Assembly: GCF_030373545.1 (NCBI RefSeq) | Contig: NZ_JAUDCO010000002.1 | Location: 248,001-312,000, forward strand | Origin: Collinsella tanakaei | GTDB taxonomy: Bacteria; Actinomycetota; Coriobacteriia; Coriobacteriales; Coriobacteriaceae | Length of the DNA: 64,000 nucleotides | Direction: 5' to 3' | Shown: piece by piece, positions 23,960 through 32,822 of the stretch | Numbering within the stretch: position 1 is the stretch's first letter | Layout: every line of letters begins with the position of its first letter | Position numbers and translations under genes: made by a program | Notes under the pieces: model-generated | Databases searched by the model: none | What the model was told of the DNA's origin: nothing | The model's input: only the letters and a program-made list of their open reading frames with translations

Positions 23960-24598
23960 ATGAGCGGTCACGATAGATCCGGCGCGGGCAGCAGTTCTGC
24001 TATCTGGACACCCGCCAATGTCGTCACGTGCGTGAGGATCCTGTTCATTCCGGTGTTCATGGTCATCTGCGACCTTTCCTACCATAACGATTTCGGTCAG
24101 GCCAGCGCGGCGCTCGCGTTCGTCGCATTTGGGCTCTATGTCGTGCTGAGCCTTACCGACAAGGTCGACGGCTACCTCGCCCGTTCACGTCACGAGATCA
24201 CCGATTTCGGAAAGTTTCTCGATCCCATTGCGGACAAGTTGCTGGTCTTCTCGGCATTGCTGCTGCTTATGGATATGGGATACGTCAACCTGTGGTTCGT
24301 CTTCATCATCCTTGTCCGCGAGTTTCTGGTCAGCGCGATGCGCATGGTTGCCAGCGCCGCCGGCGTCGTCATCGCCGCCGATGGCTTGGGCAAGGTGAAG
24401 ACCGCCGTCACCATGGTGGCCATCTGCAGCTATCTGTTCACGTTCGCCTTTTCGGCGCTCACCGCTTCGGCCGGCGTGAGCCCGGTCTCGATCGTGTTGC
24501 TCATGATATCGAATGCGCTGATGGTCGTCGCGGTGGTGCTGACTGTCGTCTCCGGCATCCAGTATCTCTGGAAAAGCCGCGACGTCATCTTCTCTTAG
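23960..24598 (+). CDS. pgsA: CDP-diacylglycerol-glycerol-3-phosphate 3-phosphatidyltransferase
   Basis: Integral membrane enzyme making phosphatidylglycerol phosphate. The CDP-alcohol phosphotransferase signature D-x2-DG-x2-AR-x8-G-x3-D-x3-D is complete in residues about 56-82 (DKVDGYLAR ... GKFLDPIAD). About five hydrophobic segments surround it in the 212-residue product. ATG 23960 is preferred over 23948 because of a GATGAGGA site 6 nt upstream. The rimO-pgsA-cinA-recA order is common in Gram-positive bacteria. A second member of this superfamily is at 45461-46216. Confidence 0.9.
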   Translation: MSGHDRSGAGSSSAIWTPANVVTCVRILFIPVFMVICDLSYHNDFGQASAALAFVAFGLYVVLSLTDKVDGYLARSRHEITDFGKFLDPIADKLLVFSALLLLMDMGYVNLWFVFIILVREFLVSAMRMVASAAGVVIAADGLGKVKTAVTMVAICSYLFTFAFSALTASAGVSPVSIVLLMISNALMVVAVVLTVVSGIQYLWKSRDVIFS

Positions 24599-24605
24599 GG
24601 GCTAT

Positions 24606-25118
24606 ATGGTCGACGATGCTTTGCACAGCGCCCTTCGGGACAGCGCGGCCCGGCTCGTGGAGGCGTGCTCTTCGCGCCAGCTGACCGTTTCTACGGCGGA
24701 ATCCTGCACGGCCGGCATGGTTGCCTCCGCGATTGCGGGCATACCGGGCGCATCGAGCGTCCTGCGCGGCGGAGCGGTCACTTACGTCAATGAGGTCAAG
24801 CATGCGGTGCTCGGCGTGTCCGAGCGCTCCCTCGAGTGCTACACGGAGGTCTCCTCCCAGGTCGCCGAGGAGATGGCCGACGGTTCCCGTCGCGTCTTTT
24901 CGTCCGATATCGCGGTCAGCCTGACTGGGTATGCCGGCCCAGGGGGCGGAACCGAGATTAATCCGGTGGGCACCGTGTACATCGGGTGCTCCGATGCGTT
25001 CCGCACGTCGTCCGAGCGATGCATGTTCGCCGGCGACCGCGATGCCGTTCGTGCTCAGGCGGCGCTGAGGGCCCTCCAGCTGTGTTGCGAGCGGGCGGAA
25101 GCGATGGGGAATCGATAG
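24606..25118 (+). CDS. cinA: CinA C-terminal domain protein (nicotinamide-nucleotide amidase type)
   Basis: Stand-alone amidase domain of the CinA/PncC family, which deamidates nicotinamide mononucleotide in pyridine-nucleotide recycling. The 170 residues have the family sequences LTVSTAESCTAGM, SSVLRGGAVTYVNEVKH and LTGYAGPGG. The N-terminal MoaB-like domain of full CinA is missing; this is normal in many bacteria. It starts 7 bp after pgsA and precedes recA, a conserved location, although a strong recA promoter separates the two. Confidence 0.9.
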   Translation: MVDDALHSALRDSAARLVEACSSRQLTVSTAESCTAGMVASAIAGIPGASSVLRGGAVTYVNEVKHAVLGVSERSLECYTEVSSQVAEEMADGSRRVFSSDIAVSLTGYAGPGGGTEINPVGTVYIGCSDAFRTSSERCMFAGDRDAVRAQAALRALQLCCERAEAMGNR

Positions 25119-25331
25119 AGTTTCGCGTGCCCTCCGTGTACGCCCTCATGCGATCGCGCGCTCGCTCGCTTGTCGTGTCGACGTTGCGCTCCCATGTTTA
25201 CCTGCGCGGCTGTCGAGAATGTCGTCTTGTCGGACATCGTTTCGGGCAGATTGGTATGCACCGTGAAAGGTATCTGTCGGAAACCGTTCGTCACGTGTCA
25301 AAGACGCCATCGTAGGATAGCGATGACGAGC

Positions 25332-25360
25332 TTGACTGCGAACAGCTGTTCGACTATAGT
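25332..25360 (+). promoter_or_regulatory. recA promoter with LexA box in the spacer
   Basis: -35 TTGACT (25332-25337), 17-bp spacer, -10 TATAGT (25355-25360). The spacer contains CGAACAGCTGTTCG at 25339-25352, a perfect 14-bp palindrome matching the GAAC-N4-GTTC LexA site of Bacillus and actinobacteria. LexA bound here would cover both promoter elements. lexA itself is at 34874-35515. Confidence 0.92.
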
Positions 25361-25392
25361 CAAGACGGCAATGACACCAAGGAGGAAATCGC

Positions 25393-26499
25393 ATGGCTAA
25401 GAGCTCAACCCCCGCGAAGCAGGTTCACGAGCGCACGTATGGCGCCGAGCGCGACAAGATGGTCGAGGTCACCAAGGCCGAGATCGAGAAGAAATTCGGC
25501 ACCGGTTCCATCATGCGCTATGGCGATGGCGGTCCCGAGCTCGAAGTCGAGGCGATCCCCACGGGAGCGCTCTCCCTCGACGCCGCATTGGGCATCGGGG
25601 GCGTTCCCCGCGGTCGCATCATCGAGATCTACGGCCCCGAGTCCTCGGGTAAGACCACCCTTTCGCTTGAGATCCTCGCCGAGGCGCAGGCCGAAGGGGG
25701 AGTGGTGGCGTTCATCGACGCTGAGCACGCCCTGGATCCCGGCTATGCCGCTCGCATCGGAGTCGATATCGACGAGGTGCTGATCTCCCAGCCTGACACC
25801 GGTGAGCAGGCACTTGAGATCTGCGACATGCTCGTCCGCTCGGGCGCCATCGACGTGGTCGTCATCGACTCCGTCGCCGCCCTCGTGCCTCGCGCCGAGA
25901 TCGAAGGCGAGATCGGAGACTCCTCGGTCGGTCTTCAGGCGCGCCTCATGAGCCAGGCTCTTCGCAAGCTTGCCGGCTCGCTCGCAAAGTCCCGCACCAC
26001 CTGCATCTTCATCAACCAGCTTCGCGAGAAGATCGGAGTCATGTTCGGCAACCCCGAGACGACGACCGGTGGCCGCGCCCTGAAGTTCTTCTCGTCCGTG
26101 CGCATCGACATTCGACGCGTTGACAGCATCAAGGCCGGCAACGAGATCGTCGGCAGTCGCGTGCGCTGTAAAGTCGTCAAGAACAAGGTCGCTGCGCCCT
26201 TCAGGACCGCCGAGTTCGACATCATGTACGGCACCGGCATCTCCAAGGAGGGCTCTATCCTCGACATGGGTGTCGACTACGAGATCGTCAAGAAGTCCGG
26301 CGCCTGGTATACGTACGGCTCGGAGCGCCTGGGCCAGGGACGCGAGGCCGCCAAGGAGTTCCTGCGCAAGAACCCCGAGCTCTCCGATGAGATCGAGCAC
26401 AAGGTGCGCGTTGCGTGCGGTTTGGATTTCGATGATGAGTCGACCGGTGAGGCTGTCGAGGCGGCCGAGGTAGCCGAGACTGCGCTCAAGGCCGAGTAG
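25393..26499 (+). CDS. recA: Recombinase RecA
   Basis: ATP-dependent strand-exchange protein and LexA co-protease. The 368 residues contain the P-loop GPESSGKTT near residue 80, Walker [11 protein letters not shown], the MAW-like [12 protein letters not shown] segment and the DNA-binding loop [20 protein letters not shown]. The ATG at 25393 has an AAGGAGG site. It is transcribed from an SOS-regulated promoter just upstream and forms a pair with recX (5-bp gap). Confidence 0.98.
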   Translation: MAKSSTPAKQVHERTYGAERDKMVEVTKAEIEKKFGTGSIMRYGDGGPELEVEAIPTGALSLDAALGIGGVPRGRIIEIYGPESSGKTTLSLEILAEAQAEGGVVAFIDAEHALDPGYAARIGVDIDEVLISQPDTGEQALEICDMLVRSGAIDVVVIDSVAALVPRAEIEGEIGDSSVGLQARLMSQALRKLAGSLAKSRTTCIFINQLREKIGVMFGNPETTTGGRALKFFSSVRIDIRRVDSIKAGNEIVGSRVRCKVVKNKVAAPFRTAEFDIMYGTGISKEGSILDMGVDYEIVKKSGAWYTYGSERLGQGREAAKEFLRKNPELSDEIEHKVRVACGLDFDDESTGEAVEAAEVAETALKAE

Positions 26500-26504
26500 C
26501 CTTC

Positions 26505-27209
26505 ATGGATGCTAATTCGCAGCTTTCGTCCTCGCAGGTTGACGCGATCGATATCAGCGTGGCGCTGCCTGACGCCGAGGCGCGGGCGCGCGCTGCCCGG
26601 CGAGGGCGAAAGCCGCTCGCCGAGGTCTCCGTTTCGCTTTCGAACGGAGGTGTCAGCGATATCGTCGTGCCGGTTCGTGTCGGGCGTCTGCTCGACGAGG
26701 GCTCTTTAGCGCTTCCGATGCCGGTGGACGATGCGTTTGACGCCATACACGACCTTGAGCTTCGAGTCTGCTTCTCGCTGCTGACCGAGATGCTCTCGCG
26801 CCGCGATTACGCGTGCGCTGAGATGCGCGGCAAGCTTTCCGCATACGGATTTCGCGATATCGAGATCGACGAGGCGCTCCGGCTGGCTCGGGAGCGCCGG
26901 TATCTTGATGACGCCAGGTTCTCCAAATACTTCATCGACGAACGGCTGCGCCGTGGATGGGGGAGGGTGAAGATCGAGGCCGAGCTTCGTCGGCGCGGTG
27001 TGAATCTCGATGACATCCCCGGTTATCCCGATGAGTTCTTTGATGAGCAGGGCGATCTTGCACGCGCCCTCGACGCGCTGTCCCGCAAGTCGGTGCCCGC
27101 TTCGCGCCCCCGCGAGAAGCTCGTGCGGTTTCTGGTATCGCGAGGATATTCGTTCGCTGTGGCCAATGAAGCCGTCCGCTCGCATCTCAACGATATCGAA
27201 GTGATTTGA
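26505..27209 (+). CDS. recX: Regulatory protein RecX
   Basis: RecX binds and restrains RecA filaments. The 234-residue protein has an N-terminal region of about 80 residues with no recognised domain, then the three-helix RecX repeats (LLTEMLSRRDYACAEMRGKL; RRYLDDARFSKYFIDERL; PREKLVRFLVSRGYSF). It begins 5 bp after recA and shares its SOS promoter. No strong ribosome site is visible, consistent with low expression relative to RecA. Confidence 0.9.
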   Translation: MDANSQLSSSQVDAIDISVALPDAEARARAARRGRKPLAEVSVSLSNGGVSDIVVPVRVGRLLDEGSLALPMPVDDAFDAIHDLELRVCFSLLTEMLSRRDYACAEMRGKLSAYGFRDIEIDEALRLARERRYLDDARFSKYFIDERLRRGWGRVKIEAELRRRGVNLDDIPGYPDEFFDEQGDLARALDALSRKSVPASRPREKLVRFLVSRGYSFAVANEAVRSHLNDIEVI

Positions 27210-27268
27210 TTGCGTCCACGTCAACCGTCGAGTCTTGATGGTTTCGGCGTTTTGCCTGTTTGGCCCGT

Positions 27269-27297
27269 TTGACATCGTGCTTATGTAAACGTAGGAT
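27269..27297 (+). promoter_or_regulatory. Promoter upstream of rny
   Basis: TTGACA (27269-27274), 17-bp spacer, TAGGAT (27292-27297). It lies about 160 bp before the rny start, giving a long 5' leader. The 250-bp gap between recX and rny holds no other feature I can support. Confidence 0.7.
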
Positions 27298-27459
27298 GAA
27301 TACGTCATTTGTTATGTGATATGCGCTCATCGTTGATGAGATTGATATTGAGAACATTCATTTCATACTGGGTGACCATTCCCTAGCAAATGTCTGATGT
27401 CGTCCGTACGCGGGCGGCGTCCTTATTGTTGCTTGAACGTACTGAAGGAGAAACCGAGC

Positions 27460-29010
27460 ATGGAAATCGTAATCGGTATCATCGGTCTCGTTATCGGGGC
27501 TCTCGGTGCCGTGTTCGCCATGCGCAGCGCCAAGAGCGGAAGTCTCAAAGAGGCCGATTCGAAGATCGAGTCGGCTCATGCTGAGGCAGAGCGCCTGATT
27601 GGCGACGCGAAGCGAGCGGCAGAGACCCTGAAGAAGGAAGCCCTGATCGAGGCCAAAGAGGAAATCATCCAAAACAAGCAGGCCGCCGAGGCCGAGGAGA
27701 AGCAGCGCAAGCGCGAGCTGCGCACGCTCGAGAACCGCGTCATGCAGCGCGAGGAGTCTCTCGACCGCCGCAATGATGCGCTCGACAAGCGCGAGCACCA
27801 GCTGTCCAGCCAGCAGGGCCAGATCGAGAAGCGCAGCCGTGAGCTTGACGAGCTCGTCGCCAAGCAGACCTCTGAGCTTGAGCGCATCTCCGAGCTCACG
27901 CGCGACGACGCACACAAGGAGCTTCTCGATAAGGTCCGTGGCGAGGTGACCCATGAGGCTGCTGCGATCATCCGCGATTCCGAGCAGCAGGTCCGCGCCG
28001 AGTGCCATAAGACCGCGCAGGAGATCATCTCCCTTGCCATTCAGCGTTGCGCTGCCGACCACACCGCCGAGGTGACGGTCACCTCCGTCCATATCCCGTC
28101 CGATGACCTGAAGGGCCGCATTATCGGCCGCGAGGGCCGTAATATCCGTACCTTCGAGCAGGTTTCCGGCGTCAACCTCGTTATCGACGATACGCCCGAG
28201 ACCGTCGTGCTCTCGAGCTTCGATCCTGTTCGTCGCGAGACCGCCCGTGTGGCCCTCGAGAACCTGATCGCCGACGGCCGCATCCATCCCGCGCGCATCG
28301 AGGAGATGTATCGCAAGGCTTCCGACCTCGTTTCCCAGCGTGTGCGCGAGGCGGGCGAGCAGGCCGCGTTCGATACGGGCATCCATGACCTTCATCCCGA
28401 GCTCGTCAAGACGCTCGGTGCCCTGCGCTACCGTACGTCGTTCGGTCAGAACGTCCTGCAGCATTCCATCGAGGTCTCCGAGCTCTGCGGCATCATGGCC
28501 TCCGAGCTCGGCGTGGACGTTCGCGTGGCCAAGCGCGCCGGCCTGCTCCATGACCTTGGCAAGGCAATCGACCACGAGGTCGAGGGTCCTCATGCGGTGA
28601 TCGGTGCCGACCTTGCCCGTCGGTACGGCGAGAAGCCCGCGATCGTTCACGCGATCGAGGCGCATCATGCCGACGTCGATCCCAATTCCGTGCTTGCGGT
28701 CCTGGTCCAGGCTGCCGACGCCATCTCCGCCTCCCGTCCGGGCGCTCGTCGCGAGTCTGCCGAGAACTACATCAAGCGTCTCGAGAAGCTCGAGGAGATC
28801 GCCAATTCTCATGACGGCGTCGAGCGCACGTATGCCATGCAGGCCGGCCGCGAGGTCCACGTCATGGTCCAGCCCGATAAGATCTCCGATGCTCAGGCCA
28901 CCGTGCTCGCGCATGATATCGCCCACCAGATCGAGGACGAGATGGAGTACCCCGGTCAGGTTCGTGTCGTCGTCATCCGCGAGAGCCGCGCGGTCGATAT
29001 CGCGAAGTAG
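27460..29010 (+). CDS. rny: Ribonuclease Y
   Basis: Membrane-anchored endoribonuclease that starts mRNA decay in many Gram-positive bacteria. The 516 residues show an N-terminal transmembrane helix (about 3-22), a long charged coiled coil (about 30-200), a KH domain ([21 protein letters not shown]) and an HD metal domain ([12 protein letters not shown] near 362). The frame is open back to 27397, but the AAGGAG site before ATG 27460 and the family N-terminus fix the start. It is followed 5 bp later by a GHKL ATPase gene, then spoVS and miaB. Confidence 0.96.
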   Translation: MEIVIGIIGLVIGALGAVFAMRSAKSGSLKEADSKIESAHAEAERLIGDAKRAAETLKKEALIEAKEEIIQNKQAAEAEEKQRKRELRTLENRVMQREESLDRRNDALDKREHQLSSQQGQIEKRSRELDELVAKQTSELERISELTRDDAHKELLDKVRGEVTHEAAAIIRDSEQQVRAECHKTAQEIISLAIQRCAADHTAEVTVTSVHIPSDDLKGRIIGREGRNIRTFEQVSGVNLVIDDTPETVVLSSFDPVRRETARVALENLIADGRIHPARIEEMYRKASDLVSQRVREAGEQAAFDTGIHDLHPELVKTLGALRYRTSFGQNVLQHSIEVSELCGIMASELGVDVRVAKRAGLLHDLGKAIDHEVEGPHAVIGADLARRYGEKPAIVHAIEAHHADVDPNSVLAVLVQAADAISASRPGARRESAENYIKRLEKLEEIANSHDGVERTYAMQAGREVHVMVQPDKISDAQATVLAHDIAHQIEDEMEYPGQVRVVVIRESRAVDIAK

Positions 29011-29015
29011 GCACC

Positions 29016-30104
29016 ATGTCTGACGCCAGCGGGCTCATCTCCTTTATCGCCTCGATGTCCGGTGAAGGCAATCTTCGCGTCGAGGAGAACCTGGGCGACG
29101 GGTTCGTGCGCCTGCGCGTATCCGAGGCGGAGCGCCGTCAGGCAAAACATGACATTCAGCACGTCGAGGATATCGTCATCGAGATGCTGCGCAATGCTCG
29201 CGATGCGGGCGCCACGCGCATCTATCTTGCAACGCAGAAGGAGGAGGGTGTTCGCACCCTCCTTTTTCTCGATAACGGAAGCGGTATTCCCGCCGACATG
29301 CATGAACGTATTTTCGATGCGCGCGTCACCTCGAAGCTCGAGTCGATGAAGATGGATCGCTGGGGCGTTCACGGACGCGGCATGGCGCTGTTCTCCATCC
29401 GTCAGAACGCTGATGAGGCATCGGTTGTCTGCTCGGAACCTGGCAAGGGTTCATCCATTCGGGTCGTTGTCGACACCGCCCGCTTGAATGAGCGCGCCGA
29501 CCAGTCCACCTGGCCGGTTGCCGAGAAGGATGACGCCGGGCAGCTCGTCTGCTCGCGCGGTCCCCACAACATGATTCGTGCCGCCTGCGAGTTCGCCTGC
29601 AGCGAGCTGCATGGATGCGACGTCTATATGGGTTCGCCGACCGAGATCGCAGCGACGCTCTTTGCCCATGCGACGCGCGATGTCGATACGTCGACGCTGC
29701 TGTTCTTGAACGACGCCGCCGACCTTCCCATCATCGAACGCCTTGGCAGCGCCGCCGACGCCTCCGATTTCATCGCGATCGCCGCTTCGCTCGGTCTTTC
29801 CATCTCTGAGCGCACCGCACATCGCATTCTCAACGGTTCGATCAAGCCTCAGCGGAGTGTCGCCTCTCGTCTGCTGCGTGAGCGGTCCGCCGGGCAGCGC
29901 TCTAAGCCCGCCGACATCGATCTTGAGCGCGATCGCCGAGGTCTTAAAATGGCACGTGAGGATATCGAGCGGTTCTCCCGTGCCGTCGAACGCGATTTCG
30001 CCGATCTCGCCCAGCGGTATTACCTCTCGTTGGCGGGCGATCCGCGCGTTCGTGTGACCCGCGACAAGATCACGGTCACGTTTGATATCGGCAAGGAGGA
30101 ATAA
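29016..30104 (+). CDS. GHKL-type ATPase of unknown function
   Basis: The N-terminal about 160 residues form an Hsp90/histidine-kinase/MutL-type ATP-binding domain. The N box is EMLRNARDAGA (Glu 56, Asn 60), the G1 box is LDNGSGIP (86-92) and the G2 box is GVHGRGMAL (118-125). There is no phosphoacceptor H box and no MutL-type C-terminal domain. Residues about 250-285 (AASLGLSISERTAHRILNG) look like a helix-turn-helix or small helical DNA-binding unit, and the last 75 residues are charged and helical. It is 362 residues long, starts 5 bp after rny and precedes spoVS, so it is probably coexpressed with both. In several Gram-positive genomes rny, spoVS and miaB lie near mutS-mutL, but this protein is not MutL. 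Its function is unknown. It could be a DNA-associated switch protein working with SpoVS, which is inference only. Confidence 0.75.
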   Translation: MSDASGLISFIASMSGEGNLRVEENLGDGFVRLRVSEAERRQAKHDIQHVEDIVIEMLRNARDAGATRIYLATQKEEGVRTLLFLDNGSGIPADMHERIFDARVTSKLESMKMDRWGVHGRGMALFSIRQNADEASVVCSEPGKGSSIRVVVDTARLNERADQSTWPVAEKDDAGQLVCSRGPHNMIRAACEFACSELHGCDVYMGSPTEIAATLFAHATRDVDTSTLLFLNDAADLPIIERLGSAADASDFIAIAASLGLSISERTAHRILNGSIKPQRSVASRLLRERSAGQRSKPADIDLERDRRGLKMAREDIERFSRAVERDFADLAQRYYLSLAGDPRVRVTRDKITVTFDIGKEE

Positions 30105-30183
30105 TCCTTGCCCAGCTGCTCCCAATAGGATACATTTACTGTACATATGCAAAAACATGGCTCATATGCAGGAGAAACGAAGC

Positions 30184-30510
30184 ATGGAATTCCTGAAGGT
30201 ATCGAGTAAATCCTCCCCGGCCTCTGTGGCCGGTGCTATCGCCGGCATGGTGAAGGACGGCGTGCCGGTCAATCTGCAGTGCGTGGGCGCCGGCGCGGTC
30301 AACCAGGCCATCAAGGCCATCGCCATCGCGCGCGGTTTCTTGATTCCCACCGGCTTCGATATCTCCTGCGCGCCTGTCTTTTCGGATATCCTCATCAACG
30401 GTGAGTCCAGGACCGCAATTCGTCTCGCCATCTATGTCCATAGTCTTTCTTCGCATGCGGGCGGGGCGTTTGATTTCGACCGCATGGATGACAGCCTTCG
30501 AGTCGGGTAG
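30184..30510 (+). CDS. spoVS: SpoVS-family small protein
   Basis: Small Alba-like fold protein, named for its sporulation phenotype in Bacillus but widespread in non-sporulating lineages. Residues 1-86 match the family (MEFLKVSSKSSPASVAGAIA; VNLQCVGAGAVNQAIKAIAI; GESRTAIRLAI). The last about 22 residues, acidic and Gly-rich, extend past the usual end. ATG 30184 is preceded by GGAG about 10 nt upstream; the longer frame to 30082 overlaps the GHKL gene and is rejected. It ends 3 bp before miaB. Alba-like proteins bind nucleic acid, so a DNA- or RNA-binding role is plausible. Confidence 0.9.
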   Translation: MEFLKVSSKSSPASVAGAIAGMVKDGVPVNLQCVGAGAVNQAIKAIAIARGFLIPTGFDISCAPVFSDILINGESRTAIRLAIYVHSLSSHAGGAFDFDRMDDSLRVG

Positions 30511-30513
30511 GGT

Positions 30514-31872
30514 ATGCAGACTTCCAATCTTTTCGGTAAGACCTATTTCATCCGAACGTTCGGATGCCAAATGAATATGCATGATTCCGAGCGGGTCAGC
30601 GGCCTGCTCGATTCGTGTGGGTGCCTTGAGGTCGCACAACCCGAGGACGCCGACATCGTCATCTTCATGACGTGCTGCGTGCGCGAGGCTGCCGACACGC
30701 GCCTGTACGGCCAGTGCTCGTCTTGCAAGAGCCTGCCGCCCGCTCCCTCCGGCAAACGCGTTATCGCCGTAGGCGGTTGCATCGCACAGCGTGATGGCGC
30801 CGGCCTGCTCACCAACCTCGACAACGTGGATGTCATATTCGGGACCCATTCCATCACTCACGTCGCCGAGCTCATCGATCGGGCGTTTGCCGAAGGCTCC
30901 TCGCAGGTGCTGTGCGAGGAATCCGATCCGTGCGCTGCGACCTCGATGCCCTGGCATCGGGCCGAGAGCTATCGCGCGTGGGTGCCCATCATGACGGGAT
31001 GCAACAACTTCTGCAGCTACTGCATCGTCCCTTATGTCCGCGGTCGCGAGAAGAGCCGTCAGTTCGAGGAGATCGTCGACGAGGTCACCGGTCTTGTTCG
31101 CATGGGCGTGCGCGAAATCACGCTGCTTGGTCAAAACGTCAACTCCTACGGACGCGACCTGTTCGGCGAACCCCGCTTCGCCGAGCTTCTTCGTGCTGTC
31201 GGGGATACGGGGGTCGAGCGCATCTTCTTCACCTCGTCCCATCCCAAGGACCTGCTTCCGCAGACCATCGACGCGATGGCCGAGGTTCCCGCTGTCATGC
31301 CGCAGCTGCATCTCGCCGTCCAGTCGGGTTCCTCGCGCATCCTGAAGCTCATGAACCGTCGCTATACGCGCGAACAGTATCTTGACTTGATCGACCGCGT
31401 GCGCGACCGCATTCCCGATATCGCGCTTTCCACCGACATCATCGTCGGATTCCCGGGTGAGACCGAGGAGGATTTCGAGCAGACCCTCTCGCTCGCCGAG
31501 CAGGTCGGGTACGCTCAGGCCTTCACCTTCATCTATTCCAAGCGTGCCGGCACGCCTGCGGCCGAAATCGACGACCCGACGCCGCGCGACGTGATTCTTG
31601 AGCGCTTCAATCGACTCGTCAAGGTCATCGAGGATAGCGCCTACGCGTTCAACCAACATGACCTGAACGCCGTGGTGCCCGCGCTTGTTGAGGGTACGTC
31701 CAAGAAGGACCCGTCGATTCTGTTGGGCAAGAGTCCGAAGAACCAGACGGTGCACGCGCCCATCCCTCAGGGCGTCTCCATCGAGGATCTGGTCGGTAAA
31801 ATCGTCGACGTCAAGGTCGACCGTGCGCGCACGTGGTACCTTTCCGGCACCGTCATCGGGTCTTCGCGCTGA
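30514..31872 (+). CDS. miaB: tRNA-2-methylthio-N6-dimethylallyladenosine synthase MiaB
   Basis: Radical-SAM enzyme converting i6A37 to ms2i6A37 in tRNA. The 452 residues have the MiaB-type start FIRTFGCQMNMHDSERV, cluster cysteines in MTCCVRE and VGGCIAQ, the radical-SAM GCNNFCSYC near 163 and a C-terminal TRAM domain. Its product depends on the i6A made by MiaA, whose gene overlaps it by one base (TGATG), so the two modification steps are encoded together. Confidence 0.96.
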   Translation: MQTSNLFGKTYFIRTFGCQMNMHDSERVSGLLDSCGCLEVAQPEDADIVIFMTCCVREAADTRLYGQCSSCKSLPPAPSGKRVIAVGGCIAQRDGAGLLTNLDNVDVIFGTHSITHVAELIDRAFAEGSSQVLCEESDPCAATSMPWHRAESYRAWVPIMTGCNNFCSYCIVPYVRGREKSRQFEEIVDEVTGLVRMGVREITLLGQNVNSYGRDLFGEPRFAELLRAVGDTGVERIFFTSSHPKDLLPQTIDAMAEVPAVMPQLHLAVQSGSSRILKLMNRRYTREQYLDLIDRVRDRIPDIALSTDIIVGFPGETEEDFEQTLSLAEQVGYAQAFTFIYSKRAGTPAAEIDDPTPRDVILERFNRLVKVIEDSAYAFNQHDLNAVVPALVEGTSKKDPSILLGKSPKNQTVHAPIPQGVSIEDLVGKIVDVKVDRARTWYLSGTVIGSSR

Positions 31873-32822
31873 TGGCTGACGCATCGATTGCTCGGCGTAC
31901 GAGCCCTGTCCTCGTGATCGCGGGTCCCACCGCTTCGGGCAAAAGTGCGCTTGCCGATCGTGTCGCGCGTGAGCTTGCGACCGAGGTTATCTCCGCCGAT
32001 GCCATGCAGGTCTATCGCGGGATGGATATCGGTACCGCTAAGACGCCGCCTGCGGAGCGCGCCGTACCCTTGCGCATGGTGGATGTGGTGGAGCCGTATG
32101 AGGAGTACTCCGCCGCGCTCTTTCAGCGCGATGCCCGCGCCGAGGTCGATCGTCTGCTTGGCTGTGGCAAGACGCCGATTCTCTGCGGTGGTACCGGGCT
32201 GTATATTAAAGCCGTCATCGATGCGATGGAGTTTCCTGCCGGCGAGGTGGAGAGTCCACGCCGTCGTGCGTACCAAGATATGGCTTCCCGCCTTGGCGCC
32301 AAAGGGATTCATGATGAGCTGGCGCGCCGAGACCCTGAGAGTGCCGCCTGCATACATCCCCATAACACGCGCCGCGTCATTCGCGCCCTCGAGATGCTTG
32401 ACGAGGGGGAGCGCTATGCGGATCGCAAGGAGCGCTTTTCCCAGCCGCAGCCGTACTACCGTAGCCTTCAGTTCGCGCTGACGATGGATCGAGAGCGCCT
32501 GTACCGACGTATCGATACCCGCGTTGACCTCATGATCGAGCAGGGGCTCGTCGATGAGGTCAAGCGACTCGTCGAGTGCGGTGCGGGAGATGCCATCACT
32601 TCTCGTCAGGCCATCGGATACAAAGAGATCATGGACGCACTCGACGGCGCACTTTCGATGGATGAGGCCATCGAGCTGATCAAATTGAGAAGCCGGCGCT
32701 ATGCGAAACGGCAGCTTTCCTGGTTCAGGCGCGACGAGCGGATCGTATGGATCGACATGGATCGCATGTCGGAATCTGAGGCTGCCGAGTTGGTGCTCCG
32801 TCGGCTTGAGGAGGCGCACTGA
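31872..32822 (+). CDS. miaA: tRNA dimethylallyltransferase MiaA
   Basis: Transfers the dimethylallyl group to A37 of UNN-decoding tRNAs. The 316 residues have the P-loop GPTASGKS near residue 18, the family's ISADAMQVYRGMDIGTAK and the swinging GGTGLYIKAVIDAM region. Start overlaps the miaB stop and the stop overlaps the hflX start, each by one base. miaB-miaA-hflX is a classic translational-fidelity cluster. Confidence 0.96.
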   Translation: MADASIARRTSPVLVIAGPTASGKSALADRVARELATEVISADAMQVYRGMDIGTAKTPPAERAVPLRMVDVVEPYEEYSAALFQRDARAEVDRLLGCGKTPILCGGTGLYIKAVIDAMEFPAGEVESPRRRAYQDMASRLGAKGIHDELARRDPESAACIHPHNTRRVIRALEMLDEGERYADRKERFSQPQPYYRSLQFALTMDRERLYRRIDTRVDLMIEQGLVDEVKRLVECGAGDAITSRQAIGYKEIMDALDGALSMDEAIELIKLRSRRYAKRQLSWFRRDERIVWIDMDRMSESEAAELVLRRLEEAH

